DNA from: Dehalococcoidia bacterium
Lineage (GTDB): Bacteria; Chloroflexota; Dehalococcoidia; Lucifugimonadales; SHYT01
Assembly: GCA_009693055.1 (NCBI GenBank)
Contig: SHYA01000003.1
Span: forward strand, 124,001-188,000
DNA length: 64,000 nt
Direction: 5' to 3'
Numbering within the stretch: position 1 is the first letter of the stretch; each line of letters starts with the position of its first letter. Below are positions 1-8,447 of the stretch, one piece after another. The position numbers and the translations under genes were made by a program. Below the pieces are notes generated by a model. It was given only the letters and a program-made list of their open reading frames with translations. It searched no databases and was not told where the DNA came from.

Positions 1-16
1 GCTTTTGCGACTCGGC

Positions 17-385
17 CTACCGCTGGACACGCTGGTACACGATCTGCTCGTTCCCCTCCGGGTCCTCAAACACCACGTAGTCGTAGTTCGGCCCCTGCTT
101 CACGCCGGTCAGCAGCTTGACACCTCGCTTCTTCAGCTCGTCCACCGCCGCCGTAAGAGATTCCACCAGGAAGTTCGCCATCATGGGCGGCTTGCCGCGC
201 TGCTTGGCGTGCGCCGGCTTGATCGGGCCTTCCAGCGCGAACCGCACCGCGCCCGTGTCAAACATGGCGTACTGGATCTTGTCATCGGCAAACCGGACTT
301 TGAGGCCCAATGTGTCCCGGTAGTAGGCCAGCATCTTCTCCCAGTTGTCCACTCGTAGCGTAACGATGCCGAGTTGGCTGACCAT
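17..385 (-). CDS. VOC / glyoxalase-fold protein
   Basis: A 122-residue protein of the vicinal-oxygen-chelate (glyoxalase/bleomycin resistance) superfamily. It opens with a beta strand (VTLRVDNWEKMLAYYRDTLG), the typical first half-module, and ends with FEDPEGNEQIVYQR, the usual last strand carrying the metal-ligand Glu position. The length fits a single-domain VOC protein that works as a dimer. An in-frame start exists further upstream, but the ATG at 385 is preferred because AAAGGGGG sits just upstream and the fold begins there. The substrate cannot be told from sequence. It runs in the same direction as the selenoprotein gene upstream of it, about 100 bases away, so co-transcription is possible. 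Confidence 0.8.
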   Translation of the reverse strand: MVSQLGIVTLRVDNWEKMLAYYRDTLGLKVRFADDKIQYAMFDTGAVRFALEGPIKPAHAKQRGKPPMMANFLVESLTAAVDELKKRGVKLLTGVKQGPNYDYVVFEDPEGNEQIVYQRVQR

Positions 386-488
386 GCATCCCCCTTTCGC
401 TTCTGTGGCGTGAGCGATCGCCGTCGCCAAGTATAGGCGAAGCGTTTCGCGAAGGAAAGCCGTGAAGGTGTTGGTGCTCCGGGAGCCG

Positions 489-1373
489 CTACGGGCGTGG
501 CGGCCGCATCGCTCGTATCTGGTCAAGGTACTTCGCGATGAGCGGCGAGGCCGACGCGGGCTGCCACAAGCGCCGCCACTCCTTCTCGTCGCCGGGCCAC
601 CGCTCCTCCGAGTGCACGATGGTGTTCGGCCCTTCCGCCCTCGCCAGCACCTTCAACGCCTCCCTGATCGTACGGAGCTGGAACTCCCTGTCCCCCGCCG
701 GGCCCAGCGGGTGCGCGAACGGGAACTCCACCGCCAGCGCGCGTGGGACTCCGTACCGCGCCGCCCAGGACGACATCATCGTCACCAGGATGGTGCTCAT
801 TCCCGCCGCCTCAATCATCCGTGCTAACACGAGCACGTCCTTGCAGCAGCCCGGTCAGGCAGGCGTCAGCAACGCGCCCTCCACGCCCTCACGGCGCATG
901 TGCGCGATGATGGCGGGCCCGGTCTTCGTCTGCCACTCGCCCCAGCGTGGGCCGGGATGGCCCTGATACCCCATCACCGAGTAGTGGCTGGGCGCCAGGG
1001 AGCCGAGCTCGCCCGCCGCCTCCAACTCCGCGAACCGGTGGATGGGCAGAAGGATGTTCAAGTCCTTTTCTACGTCCGCGGGGTTGTAGTGCTTGTGCGC
1101 GGCGCCCAGCTCGCCCAGCTTGGTATCGCGCGGGATGACGCGGTACGTGGGGTCGCCCCAGTCCGGCTCCCGCTCCTCCCGCTCCATGTCAAAAGGCTGC
1201 TGCCTCCCCTTCAGGTACAGCCCGCCCGTAGTCAGCAGCGCAAAGCGCATCTGGCTAACTGGCTTCCGGAGCGGCGTGAACGGCGCCGTGGCGCGCTCGT
1301 CTGGCACCTGCCACTCCCGCCGTATCCATGCCGCCAGGCTGAGCGGCAGCCATTTGAAGCTGTCAACAGTCAT
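489..1373 (-). CDS. GrdB/PrdB-family reductase subunit, probable selenoprotein (UGA-encoded Sec173)
   Basis: The reading frame from ATG 1373 is interrupted only by one TGA (857-855) and then continues in the same frame to 489, giving 294 residues. Both halves belong to one family, the glycine/sarcosine/betaine reductase GrdB and D-proline reductase PrdB type. The first half has the DPTYRVIPRD, HYNPADVEKDLNILLPIHR and ELGSLAPSHYSVMGYQG blocks. The TGA falls at the catalytic position: GALLTPA-U-PGCCKD, followed by the EAAGM helix that follows Sec in PrdB/GrdB. A perfect 6-bp hairpin lies 17 nt after the TGA, and selB is divergently encoded next door. Family members reduce small amino-acid or betaine-like substrates through Sec. 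No partner subunit (PrdA, GrdA, GrdE) is in the window, so the substrate is unknown. The alternative is a nonsense mutation in a pseudogene, which the context makes less likely. Confidence 0.82.
820..837 (-). promoter_or_regulatory. SECIS-like hairpin after the in-frame UGA
   Basis: On the minus strand CGTGCT and AGCACG form a perfect 6-bp stem around the 6-nt loop CGTGTT. The stem begins 17 nt after the UGA (857-855) and the loop lies 24-29 nt after it. Bacterial SECIS elements recognised by SelB are short hairpins about 16-37 nt downstream of UGA, with a G among the first two loop bases. This loop has G at position 2. The placement and shape therefore fit, inside coding sequence as expected for bacteria. 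Confidence 0.72.
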
Positions 1374-1688
1374 TTCTTATTGCTCACTCACCCTCTCCAC
1401 TTTTGTGGAGAGGGGCTAGGGGTGAGGTCTCCACGCCGATGCTACCGTTTCGTTTACGGTGCGTCAATGAGGCAACGTAGTTCACCTCACCCCCATCCAT
1501 TCTGAGGCGTCTCTGTCATTCCTCGCTACGCTCGGAATCTCCGCAGTTGTCTCCTTGGGCAACTGCCGTGCATTACAAAGAAGGGAAATGCCGTGCCCAT
1601 GGCGTGGGTGGCGTGCCTCGCACGCCTACCTCCCCACCGCCGTGCCAACATGCTATCGTTAGGTGAAACACCCGTTCGGAGGCTCCGC
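1374..1688. other. Divergent intergenic region between the selenoprotein gene and selB
   Basis: About 315 bases with no supported gene. It holds a perfect 10-bp hairpin (1391-1400 with 1405-1414, loop TTTT) of the CCTCTCCA...TGGAGAGG repeat type, and a partial TGTCATTC...GGAATCTCC repeat at 1514-1542. No tRNA-Sec (selC) is visible here. The promoters of both neighbours should lie here, but no strong consensus box was found. Confidence 0.5.
1391..1414. repeat. CTCTCCA...TGGAGAG hairpin repeat
   Basis: A perfect 10-bp inverted repeat followed by GGCTAGGGGTGAGGT. Related pieces occur between genes near 5450-5505, 8370-8400 and 61785-61810, always as C/T-rich then G/A-rich arms followed by a GGTGAGG-like or GGGATAAG tail. 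These look like small dispersed intergenic repeats. Confidence 0.6.
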
Positions 1689-3545
1689 GTGTTCGTCATC
1701 GGCACCGCTGGCCACGTAGACCACGGCAAGTCCACGCTCGTCAAGGCGCTCACCGGCATTGACCCGGACCGCCTCCAGGAGGAGAAAGAACGGGAGATGA
1801 CGATTGACCTGGGCTTTGCGTGGCTCACGCTGCCCAGCGGCCGCGAGGTGAGCGTGGTGGACGTGCCCGGCCACGAGCGGTTCATCAACAACATGCTGGC
1901 AGGCGTGCACGGGATGGACCTGGCGATGCTGGTCGTGGCCGCCGACGAAGGCGTTATGCCGCAGACGCGTGAGCACCTGGCTATCCTTGACCTGCTCGGC
2001 GTCAGGCGCGGCCTCGTGGCGCTGACCAAGCGGGACCGGGTTGACGACGACTGGCTGGACCTGGTGCGAGCCGATGTTGTGGAGCTACTCAAAGGCACTT
2101 CCCTGGCAGGCGCGCCAACCGTCGCCATCTCGTCGACCACAGGCGAGGGGCTGGACGAGCTCAAGGCGCTCCTGGACCGGCTGCTGTCTGAGAGCGCGCC
2201 CCGCCGCGACGTGGGACGGCCACGGCTGCCCATAGATCGCTCGTTTGTCATGCCGGGCTTCGGCACCGTGGTCACCGGCACGCTCGTGGACGGCTCTCTC
2301 ACCGTCGGCCAGGAGATAGAGCTGGTCCCCTCCGGCCTGCGCGCCCGCGTCCGCGGCCTCCAGAGCCACCGCAAGCACCGGGAGCGCGCGGAGCCGGGCC
2401 AGCGCACCGCCGTCAACCTGAGCGGCGTGGAGCACGGTGACGTCCAGCGCGGCGCCGTGCTCACCACACCCGGCTGGCTTCGTCCTACCGAGGTGTTTGA
2501 CGCACGGCTGCGCGTAACGCCCTGGTCGCCGCAGAGCGTGAAACACAACGAGGTCGTCACGTTCCACACCGGGACCGCGGAGACGCAAGCCCGCATCCGC
2601 CTGCTGGACAGCAAAGAGCTCAAACCAGGCGCTCAGGGCTGGACGCAGCTCCACTTGCATGACCCGCTCCCTCTCGTCAAGGGCGACGCGTTCGTGGTGC
2701 GCTCCGCGGAATGGACGCTCGGCGGCGGCACGATAGCGGACCCATCGCCGGCGCGCCGCCGCCACTTCCAGGCCGCCGACCTCGCCCGGCTGGAGGCGTC
2801 GGTCAGCGGCTCGCCCCGCGACGCTGTACTCGCCGCGCTGGAAGGTCACGGCGTCATGGACGCGCAGGCCGTCGCCAAGGCGAGCGGATTGCTAGAACCC
2901 CAGATCCGTGAACAGCTCGCAGTTCTCGCCTCAGAAATCCCGCCGCTCGTCCTGAGCTTGTCGAAGGACGTGTTCATCGCGACGGACGGCTGGGAGCATC
3001 TCGGGAAGCAGGCCACGCAGGCCGTGGGGGCTTTTCACACGCAGTTCCCGCTCCGGCGCGGGCTGCCCAAGGAAGACCTTCGCAGCCGGCTTGGACTCGC
3101 GGCTCCGCTGTTTCCCGCGGCGCTGGCCCGCCTGGTGGCCGATGCCACGCTCGTCGAGGACGGCCCCACGGTGCGCCTGCTCGCGCACCAGCCACACTTG
3201 AACGCGGAGGAGCAGCGCCTCGCGGACGCCTACGTACAGGCGCTGGAGGCGCAGCCCTTCTCGCCGCCCACGGACCGCCATCCAGAAGTCGAGGTGCTGG
3301 CGTTCCTGGCCGAGCAGGGCCGTGTGGTGCGCCTCAGCCAGGAGGTAGTGTTCGGCGCTGCGGCATACCAGCAGGCCACGGAGCGGGTGCTGGCGCGGTT
3401 GCGTGAAAAGGGTAGTATCACGGTTGCCGAGGTGCGCGACCTGCTCAGCACCTCTCGCAAGTACGCGCTTGCCATCATGGAGCACCTGGACCAGCAGCAC
3501 GTCACCCGCCGCCACGGCGACGAGCGCGTACTGGTGGGGAAGTAG
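1689..3545 (+). CDS. selB: Selenocysteine-specific elongation factor SelB
   Basis: A 618-residue translational GTPase that delivers Sec-tRNA to the ribosome at UGA codons bearing a SECIS hairpin. The N-terminus has the G1 motif [12 protein letters not shown], the effector block [21 protein letters not shown] (G3) and TKRD (G4). EF-Tu-like beta-barrels follow, then winged-helix repeats at the C-terminus, which bind SECIS RNA; length and layout match SelB. The chosen GTG at 1689 has GGAGG six bases upstream and starts exactly at the usual VFVIGTAGH; the longer frame from 1593 is unlikely. It is divergent from a gene with an in-frame UGA. Residues about 420-427 (VLSLSKD) are encoded by a dispersed palindromic repeat, apparently inserted in frame in the linker before the winged helices. 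Confidence 0.95.
   Translation: MFVIGTAGHVDHGKSTLVKALTGIDPDRLQEEKEREMTIDLGFAWLTLPSGREVSVVDVPGHERFINNMLAGVHGMDLAMLVVAADEGVMPQTREHLAILDLLGVRRGLVALTKRDRVDDDWLDLVRADVVELLKGTSLAGAPTVAISSTTGEGLDELKALLDRLLSESAPRRDVGRPRLPIDRSFVMPGFGTVVTGTLVDGSLTVGQEIELVPSGLRARVRGLQSHRKHRERAEPGQRTAVNLSGVEHGDVQRGAVLTTPGWLRPTEVFDARLRVTPWSPQSVKHNEVVTFHTGTAETQARIRLLDSKELKPGAQGWTQLHLHDPLPLVKGDAFVVRSAEWTLGGGTIADPSPARRRHFQAADLARLEASVSGSPRDAVLAALEGHGVMDAQAVAKASGLLEPQIREQLAVLASEIPPLVLSLSKDVFIATDGWEHLGKQATQAVGAFHTQFPLRRGLPKEDLRSRLGLAAPLFPAALARLVADATLVEDGPTVRLLAHQPHLNAEEQRLADAYVQALEAQPFSPPTDRHPEVEVLAFLAEQGRVVRLSQEVVFGAAAYQQATERVLARLREKGSITVAEVRDLLSTSRKYALAIMEHLDQQHVTRRHGDERVLVGK
2948..2970 (+). repeat. CCTGAGCTTGTCGAAGG palindromic repeat inside selB
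   Basis: CGTCCT and AGGACG arms flank GAGCTTGTCGA. The same core occurs between genes near 49390-49460 in two orientations. Within selB it encodes LSLSKD and keeps the frame open. Confidence 0.65.
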
Positions 3546-3551
3546 TGCTCC

Positions 3552-3596
3552 TGTCATTCTGAGGGAGGAGCACAGCGACGACCAAGGAATCTCTCC
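3552..3596. repeat. TGTCATTCTGAG...GGAATCTCTCC repeat
   Basis: Copy of a dispersed intergenic repeat (TGTCATTCTGAG, about 25-40 variable bases, then a GAATCTCC-like end). A weaker copy starts near 3642. Short direct repeats of CCATCCTTAGC also lie near 3610 and 3690. Confidence 0.55.
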
Positions 3597-3730
3597 TGGC
3601 AACGATGCCATCCACCATCCTTAGCAGGAGCAACCCACCTCGCCCTATCACTCTGAGGAAATGAAGTGACCGAGGTAACGGGGCTTTTCACCATCCTTAG
3701 CGGGACAATAAACGATTAGGGACGCGTTCC

Positions 3731-4018
3731 GTGAAGCAGTACCACATCTACATCATGACCAACACCTCTCGCACCCTCTACGTCGGCGTAACGAACAACC
3801 TGGAACGTCGCGTGTGGCAACATAAGCAGAAGCTGGCGGACGGCTTCACCAAGCGGTACAACATCACCATTCTCGCCTGCTACGAGGCCACGGACTCCAT
3901 TGAGGCGGCAATCACGCGAGAAAAGCAATTGAAACGGCTCCTGCGGAGTAAGAAGATAGCGATCGTAGAGAGCATGAACCCGCAGTGGCTGGACTTGAGC
4001 GCGGGGTGGTACCAGTGA
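3731..4018 (+). CDS. GIY-YIG domain protein (UPF0213/YhbQ-like)
   Basis: A 95-residue single-domain GIY-YIG nuclease-family protein. The opening strands read HIYIMTNTSRTLYVGVTNNLERRVWQHK, a standard GIY-YIG core with the conserved Arg, and a later Glu in ITREKQLKRL is the usual metal-site region. Small bacterial members of this group are widespread but mostly uncharacterised, and some are remnants of mobile genes. The GTG at 3731 has only a weak ribosome site. It sits alone among repeats between selB and nurA. Confidence 0.8.
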   Translation: MKQYHIYIMTNTSRTLYVGVTNNLERRVWQHKQKLADGFTKRYNITILACYEATDSIEAAITREKQLKRLLRSKKIAIVESMNPQWLDLSAGWYQ

Positions 4019-4080
4019 GGTAGGGCCAATGACGACTCGGAACGTCACGCAGAGGAGCCACTGGGGAATCGAGGTAGCCC

Positions 4081-5304
4081 ATGTCCCTTGACCTCTCGCG
4101 CACCCTCTCGCAGCTCCAGGCGATGGCCTCGCGGATGCGCGGCGCCCGCGATGACCGCGCCGCTCGCGTGCGCACGTCCCTTGACGCCCTCCGGAGTGCC
4201 CAGCCGGCGACCATCATCGATCGCGCCGAGAAAGCCGAGCGCCGGTTCGCCTTCCTCGCGGCGGAGCCGTTCGAGCAGCCCTCCGCGCACCATCCTGCAC
4301 CGCCCCGCCCACCCGACTACTGCGCGCTCGCCGTGGACGGCTCCCACATTGACGTTGACCGCCACCTGCCTGCACGCTGCGCCCTCATCAACCTGGGAGG
4401 TTGCGCGCTGATCTACGGCGGGCACCCAAGCGCGCGCCTCTGGAGCAGCCCGCACCTCTACGCCACCGAAGAGGAGCTGGCGCTGCGCGACCCCGACTCG
4501 CCGACCAGAGAGGAGCCGCTGCAAGGCGCCCTGCTCGGCCTGGTGCGCGCCGTGGAGGAGGTGCGCGCCCTCGCCGATGCCGCTCAGCAAGCGCCCGCTA
4601 GCCTCCCGACGGTGGCCCTGGTGGATGGCACGCTCCTCCTGCTGGAGTTGAGCAGTGGGTCGCCAGGCGGCGGAGGGTTCCCGCCCTTCGTGCGCCGGCA
4701 ACTCTTGCAGGGAGGGCTGCTGCCCGCGCTGGACGCCCTGCGCGCCCTGGCGCAACTGCGCCCTCTCGCAGTGGCAAGCTACATCAGCATGCCCAACGCC
4801 ACCGAGGTCGCGGGCGCGCTGCGGCTGGCCCTGTGCCCGTTCCCCGTTGCCGATTGCTCCGCCAACTGCGGCGACAAGCGCCCCGGCCAGCGCCCGTGCG
4901 ACGCAGTCCACGGCCTGAACGACCGTGCGCTGTTCGGCGAGCTGCTCGCCCCCGGAGAGCGCTCCGCCCTCTTCCGCTCCCGCTCCTCCATCGCCCGCGA
5001 GTACGGGGAGCACCAGGTGTGCTTCTTCTACGTCAACGTGGGCCCGGAACTCGCGCGTGTGGAGATGCCGGAGTGGGTCGCCCGCAACACGCGCCTGCTG
5101 GATCTCGTCCATGCCGCCGTGCTGGACCAGTGCCGCAGGGGCGGCGGCTACCCGCCCGTCCTGCAGGAAGCCCACGAGCAGGCGGTCATCTCAGGAGCGG
5201 ACCGCGAGGAGTTCCGCCTTTTGGTCCACGAGGCCCTGGAAGGCGAGCACCTTCCCGCATACACTTCAGAGAAGGAGCGCTCCAAGCGGCTTCGGGCCGT
5301 TTGA
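4081..5304 (+). CDS. nurA: NurA domain nuclease
   Basis: A 407-residue NurA-type 5'-3' nuclease. The key acidic motif AVDGSHIDVDRH lies at residues about 84-95, followed by the INLGG strand. A second acidic block (LVDGTLLLLEL, about 180) and the C-terminal IEMPEW-like strand and helical cap (RVEMPEWVARN) also fit the NurA fold. NurA works with the HerA translocase to resect DNA ends, best known in archaea and also present in some bacteria. A herA gene follows about 1.3 kb downstream on the same strand with one small gene between. The two Cys residues near 265-275 (CSANCGDK) are not explained by the family. Confidence 0.85.
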   Translation: MSLDLSRTLSQLQAMASRMRGARDDRAARVRTSLDALRSAQPATIIDRAEKAERRFAFLAAEPFEQPSAHHPAPPRPPDYCALAVDGSHIDVDRHLPARCALINLGGCALIYGGHPSARLWSSPHLYATEEELALRDPDSPTREEPLQGALLGLVRAVEEVRALADAAQQAPASLPTVALVDGTLLLLELSSGSPGGGGFPPFVRRQLLQGGLLPALDALRALAQLRPLAVASYISMPNATEVAGALRLALCPFPVADCSANCGDKRPGQRPCDAVHGLNDRALFGELLAPGERSALFRSRSSIAREYGEHQVCFFYVNVGPELARVEMPEWVARNTRLLDLVHAAVLDQCRRGGGYPPVLQEAHEQAVISGADREEFRLLVHEALEGEHLPAYTSEKERSKRLRAV

Positions 5305-5316
5305 CCGCCCCTCTTC

Positions 5317-5370
5317 TGTCATCCTGAGCCGAAAGCTTGCCCTGATCCTTCCGCTGAAGGACGCTCTCCC
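5317..5370. repeat. TGTCATCCTGAGCC repeat copy
   Basis: Divergent copy of the dispersed TGTCATTCTGAG repeat, ending in a CTGAAGGACGCTCTCC-like segment. Confidence 0.5.
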
Positions 5371-5413
5371 GTGCAGAGCCTGCCCCGAGTACAGCGAGGG
5401 GGTGGTCACGTGG

Positions 5414-5443
5414 TAGAGAGTCCCGATGCATCGGGACTCTCTA
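5414..5443. repeat. Perfect 30-bp palindrome
   Basis: The arm TAGAGAGTCCCGATG is followed directly by its exact reverse complement. The GAGTCCCGA/TCGGGACTC core recurs in another palindrome at 20423-20450, so this is a repeat family rather than a unique operator. Confidence 0.75.
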
Positions 5444-5963
5444 CTCCGCTTCCCCCTCTCCACCGCATGGGGCTTTAGCCACAGAGGGGGTTAGGGGTGA
5501 GGTTTGACCTGAGCACAGAAAAGGTGCAGCAAAGAATCCGTCCCGCTTGCCCTGACCCGTTCTTTACCCCCTTCCCGATGCGGGAAGGGGCAAGGGGGTT
5601 AGGCTTGTCCTTGAGCGCAGCGAAGGATCGCCCTGCTGCCGGAACCAGCCCCTCAAGGAACATCTGACATCCAGGCTCCTTCGGCGTAAGGAGTGAAGAG
5701 CTGTGCCCTTCCGGCGTGAGGGGTGCAGAGCCGCGCCCTGCAGCCATCTGCCCCTATCGCGTGCCGCCTTCCCTGGTGTACCCTCAGCCTATGTGGCATC
5801 TCAACATCCGCAGCAGTTCACCAGCCCGTGCAAAGTCCCTGCAAAACTCAGCGGCACACCCCCCTACGAAACTCGGGGTTGTTTCTCCCAGAATTTTTTC
5901 TCGGCTTGGCGGCCCCGCAAAACAATCCTCTCCACCCCAGGGCATCTCCCAGACAGGAAACCA

Positions 5964-6569
5964 ATGACAGAAAAGCTGGCAGAGGTCATCGCCGCCGCAT
6001 CCACGACGTTCACGGCGCAGTGCTACCGCCTGTACGAGGCGCCGCCATTGGGGGCGCTCGTCCGCGTCGGAGAGCAGCCCGCCATCTACGCCGTCGTGTG
6101 CAACGTGGCGAGCGGCCCGCTTGACCCGGGCCGGCGCGTCCTTCCGCGCGGCGAGGGCGAGGAGAGCGAGGAAGGGGTCTATCGCAGCAACCCGCAGCTC
6201 AGCCAGTTGCTCGCCACCACCTTTGAGGCGCTCATCGTGGGCTACCAGCACGCCGACGGGCGGCTGCAGGGCCTGCCGCCGCTCCCGCCGCGCGTCCACG
6301 CCTTCGTGTCTTCCTGCTCGCACGCCGAGATCGTGCAGTTCACGCGCGACCTCGGCTTCCTCAAGCTGCTGCTGCGGGCGCCCGGCCCCGCGGGCGACGA
6401 GCTGTTGATAGCCTGTCTGCGCCACGCGGCGGCAGCGCGCTCGGCGCAGGACGGCGCGCGGCAGTCCACCGCGACGGCGTTCCTGCTGGACGCCGGACGC
6501 GCCATTGCCCGCGGGCTCGCCGGCGACTCCGCGCGCCTCAGCACGCTCCTGAAGGGCCTCGCGCCATGA
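5964..6569 (+). CDS. HAS-barrel-like protein preceding HerA
   Basis: A 201-residue protein whose start (ATG 5964, AGGAAA upstream) and stop place it in an operon with herA: its TGA overlaps the herA ATG as ATGA. Residues about 25-55 (GALVRVGEQPAIYAVVCNVASGPLDPGRR) read like a small beta-barrel of the HAS type found at the N-terminus of HerA. The rest is mostly helical with a Leu-rich region (FLKLLLRAPGPAGDELLI). I do not recognise a named family. The translational coupling suggests a partner or regulator of the NurA-HerA machine. That role is inference. Confidence 0.75.
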   Translation: MTEKLAEVIAAASTTFTAQCYRLYEAPPLGALVRVGEQPAIYAVVCNVASGPLDPGRRVLPRGEGEESEEGVYRSNPQLSQLLATTFEALIVGYQHADGRLQGLPPLPPRVHAFVSSCSHAEIVQFTRDLGFLKLLLRAPGPAGDELLIACLRHAAAARSAQDGARQSTATAFLLDAGRAIARGLAGDSARLSTLLKGLAP

Positions 6570-8224
6570 CGGCGCAACACGACGGACGCCTCGCCCCAGG
6601 CGCCTACCTCGGCGTCGTCGTGGGCGGTTCCCTCTCCGAGGGGGTAGAGGTGAAGCTGGCGTCGCAGGCCTCCGTGGAGGAGGTGAAGGCCGGCGGCACG
6701 TTCGTCGTCATGCGGGGCGCACGTTTCCGCTTCCTCGGCCTGGTCACCGACGTGACGCTGCAGAGCGCCGACCGCAACCTGGCCGCCGTCGCCCCAACGC
6801 CGGACGACCCGTTCGCCGCGCAGGTGCTGGCGGGCACCACCGCGTACGGCGTGCTCAACGTGCTCCCGCAGCTCACGCTGCCGCTCGTCGCGGGCGACGC
6901 CCAGCCTGGCGAGCCTGCGTACCAGCCGGCCCGCACCGTGCCCGCCCACTTCGCGCCCACGTACGTCGCCTCCGCGGCGGACATCGCCCTCGTGTTCGGC
7001 ACCGAGGACGCGCAGCACTTCAGCATCGGCAACCCGTTGGACCTGGAGGTGAACGTCTGCCTGGACATGCCGCGCTTCGTGGAGCGCAGCAGCGGCGTCT
7101 TCGGCAAGACCGGCACCGGCAAAAGTTTCCTCACCCGCCTCCTCCTCATCGGCATGATGCAAAAGACCAAGACCGCCTCGCTCGTCTTTGACATGGGAAA
7201 CGACTACGGCTGGGCGGGCCGCGACCGGGAACGGGGCCGCGCCGTCAAGGGCCTCAAACAGATCGCTCCCAGCAGGGTCTCCGTCTTCACGCTGGACGAG
7301 GAGGACTCCCGGCGGCGCGGCGTGAAGCCCGACGGCATGGTGCGCATCAGCTACGACCAGGTGACGCCGCGCGACATCCACCTGCTGGCCGAGATGCTCA
7401 ACCTCACACCCCTCGCGGCCCAGGCGGTGTACCGCCTTGCCCGGAAACAGGACTGGGGCAAAGACTGGCTCAAGCGGTTCTTAGACCTGCCCGCGAACGA
7501 GCTCGACTCCCTGGTGCACGAGCTAGGCGAGCACCAGGAGACCCTCGGCGCGCTGCACCGCCGCCTGGAGACACTGCGCCGCATGCCCTTTCTCGGCGAC
7601 TTCCCGGAAGACCAGTCAGTGCAGCGCATCCTAGAGAACCTGGAGCGCGGCCAACACGTCATCCTGGAGTTCGGCGGACACGGCCGCTCGCTGGACGCCT
7701 ACCTGTTCGTCACCAACTTCATCACCTCGCGCGTCTACGACCGGTGGGTGAAGCGCGTGCAGGCCGCCCAGAGCGAAGCCGCGAAGGAGCCTCCGTCCCT
7801 GGCCATCGTGATTGAAGAGGCGCACAAGTTCCTCAGCGAGCAGGTCGCGGGCCTTACCCCCTTCGGCGCCATCGCTCGCGAGGGGCGCAAGTTCAAGGTC
7901 TCGCTCCTCGTGATTGACCAGCGCCCCAGTGCGATTGACCCCGAGGTGATGAGCCAGATCGGCACGAAAGTGGTGTGCCTGTTGGACAACGAGAAGGACG
8001 TGGAAGCGGCGCTGGCGGGCGCAGCCGGCAAGAGCGCGCTCCGCAGGGTGCTCGCGAGCTTGGAGTCCCGCCAGCAAGCGCTCCTCTTTGGCGACGCCGT
8101 CCCCATCCCTGTCGCCGTGCGTGTCCGCGAGTACGGGAGCGAGTCGTCGTACCGCGAGCTTGCGCGTGGCGGCCACGCAAAAGAGGTCAGCCGTGAGGCC
8201 AATGGAGACGACCTGTTTGGCTAG
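6566..8224 (+). CDS. herA: HerA-like DNA translocase ATPase
   Basis: A 552-residue HerA/FtsK-superfamily ATPase. The N-terminal ~130 residues form a HAS-barrel-like region (PGAYLGVVVGGSLSEGVEVKL). Walker A is GVFGKTGTGKSFL (about 177-189) and Walker B is LAIVIEEAHKFL (about 412). The late motif VLLIDQRPSAIDPEVMSQ-like segment (LLVIDQRPSAIDPEVMSQ) is typical of HerA. HerA hexamers pump double-stranded DNA and activate NurA for end resection. The gene overlaps the previous one by 4 bases, with nurA further upstream on the same strand, so this is a bacterial NurA-HerA module. Confidence 0.93.
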   Translation: MTAQHDGRLAPGAYLGVVVGGSLSEGVEVKLASQASVEEVKAGGTFVVMRGARFRFLGLVTDVTLQSADRNLAAVAPTPDDPFAAQVLAGTTAYGVLNVLPQLTLPLVAGDAQPGEPAYQPARTVPAHFAPTYVASAADIALVFGTEDAQHFSIGNPLDLEVNVCLDMPRFVERSSGVFGKTGTGKSFLTRLLLIGMMQKTKTASLVFDMGNDYGWAGRDRERGRAVKGLKQIAPSRVSVFTLDEEDSRRRGVKPDGMVRISYDQVTPRDIHLLAEMLNLTPLAAQAVYRLARKQDWGKDWLKRFLDLPANELDSLVHELGEHQETLGALHRRLETLRRMPFLGDFPEDQSVQRILENLERGQHVILEFGGHGRSLDAYLFVTNFITSRVYDRWVKRVQAAQSEAAKEPPSLAIVIEEAHKFLSEQVAGLTPFGAIAREGRKFKVSLLVIDQRPSAIDPEVMSQIGTKVVCLLDNEKDVEAALAGAAGKSALRRVLASLESRQQALLFGDAVPIPVAVRVREYGSESSYRELARGGHAKEVSREANGDDLFG

Positions 8225-8238
8225 CGTCCCACCCACTC

Positions 8239-8280
8239 TGTCATTCTGAGCCGAGCGCCACGAAGCGAAGAATCCGCTCC
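8239..8280. repeat. TGTCATTCTGAGCCGAGCG repeat copy
   Basis: A clean copy of the dispersed repeat, ending GAAGAATCCGCTCC, between herA and the next convergent gene. A CTCCATGCGATGGAG hairpin of the second repeat family follows at about 8375-8400. Confidence 0.6.
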
Positions 8281-8447
8281 CTTCATCCCCTCTCGCTCTG
8301 CGAGCTTTTCCTTAAAAGTCCTCTTTCCTGGAAAGGACGAAGAAACGCCCTTCACTCTCGCCACACTCCCCGTCTCCATGCGATGGAGAGGGGTGAGGTT
8401 TGCCCCGAGCCGAAAGCGTGCCGAAGGGGAAGGGGGTAGTCGAAGGG

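Larger units (their letters stand above)
5305..5963. other. Repeat-rich intergenic region between nurA and the HerA operon
   Basis: About 660 bases with no supported coding sequence. It holds a TGTCATCCTGAG repeat (5317-5370), a perfect 30-bp palindrome (5414-5443), a CCTCTCCACC...GGTGAGG type repeat (about 5450-5505), and a CCTTCCCG-ATG-CGGGAAGG hairpin (about 5575-5600). Open frames here are not convincing. Confidence 0.55.

Noticed and set aside
855..857. TGA at 855-857 as an ordinary stop giving two separate genes
   Set aside because: Both sides are in the same frame and family, the TGA is at the Sec site, and a SECIS-like hairpin and selB are adjacent.
1593..1688. Upstream extension of selB
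   Set aside because: A GGAGG site and the family start both point to GTG 1689.
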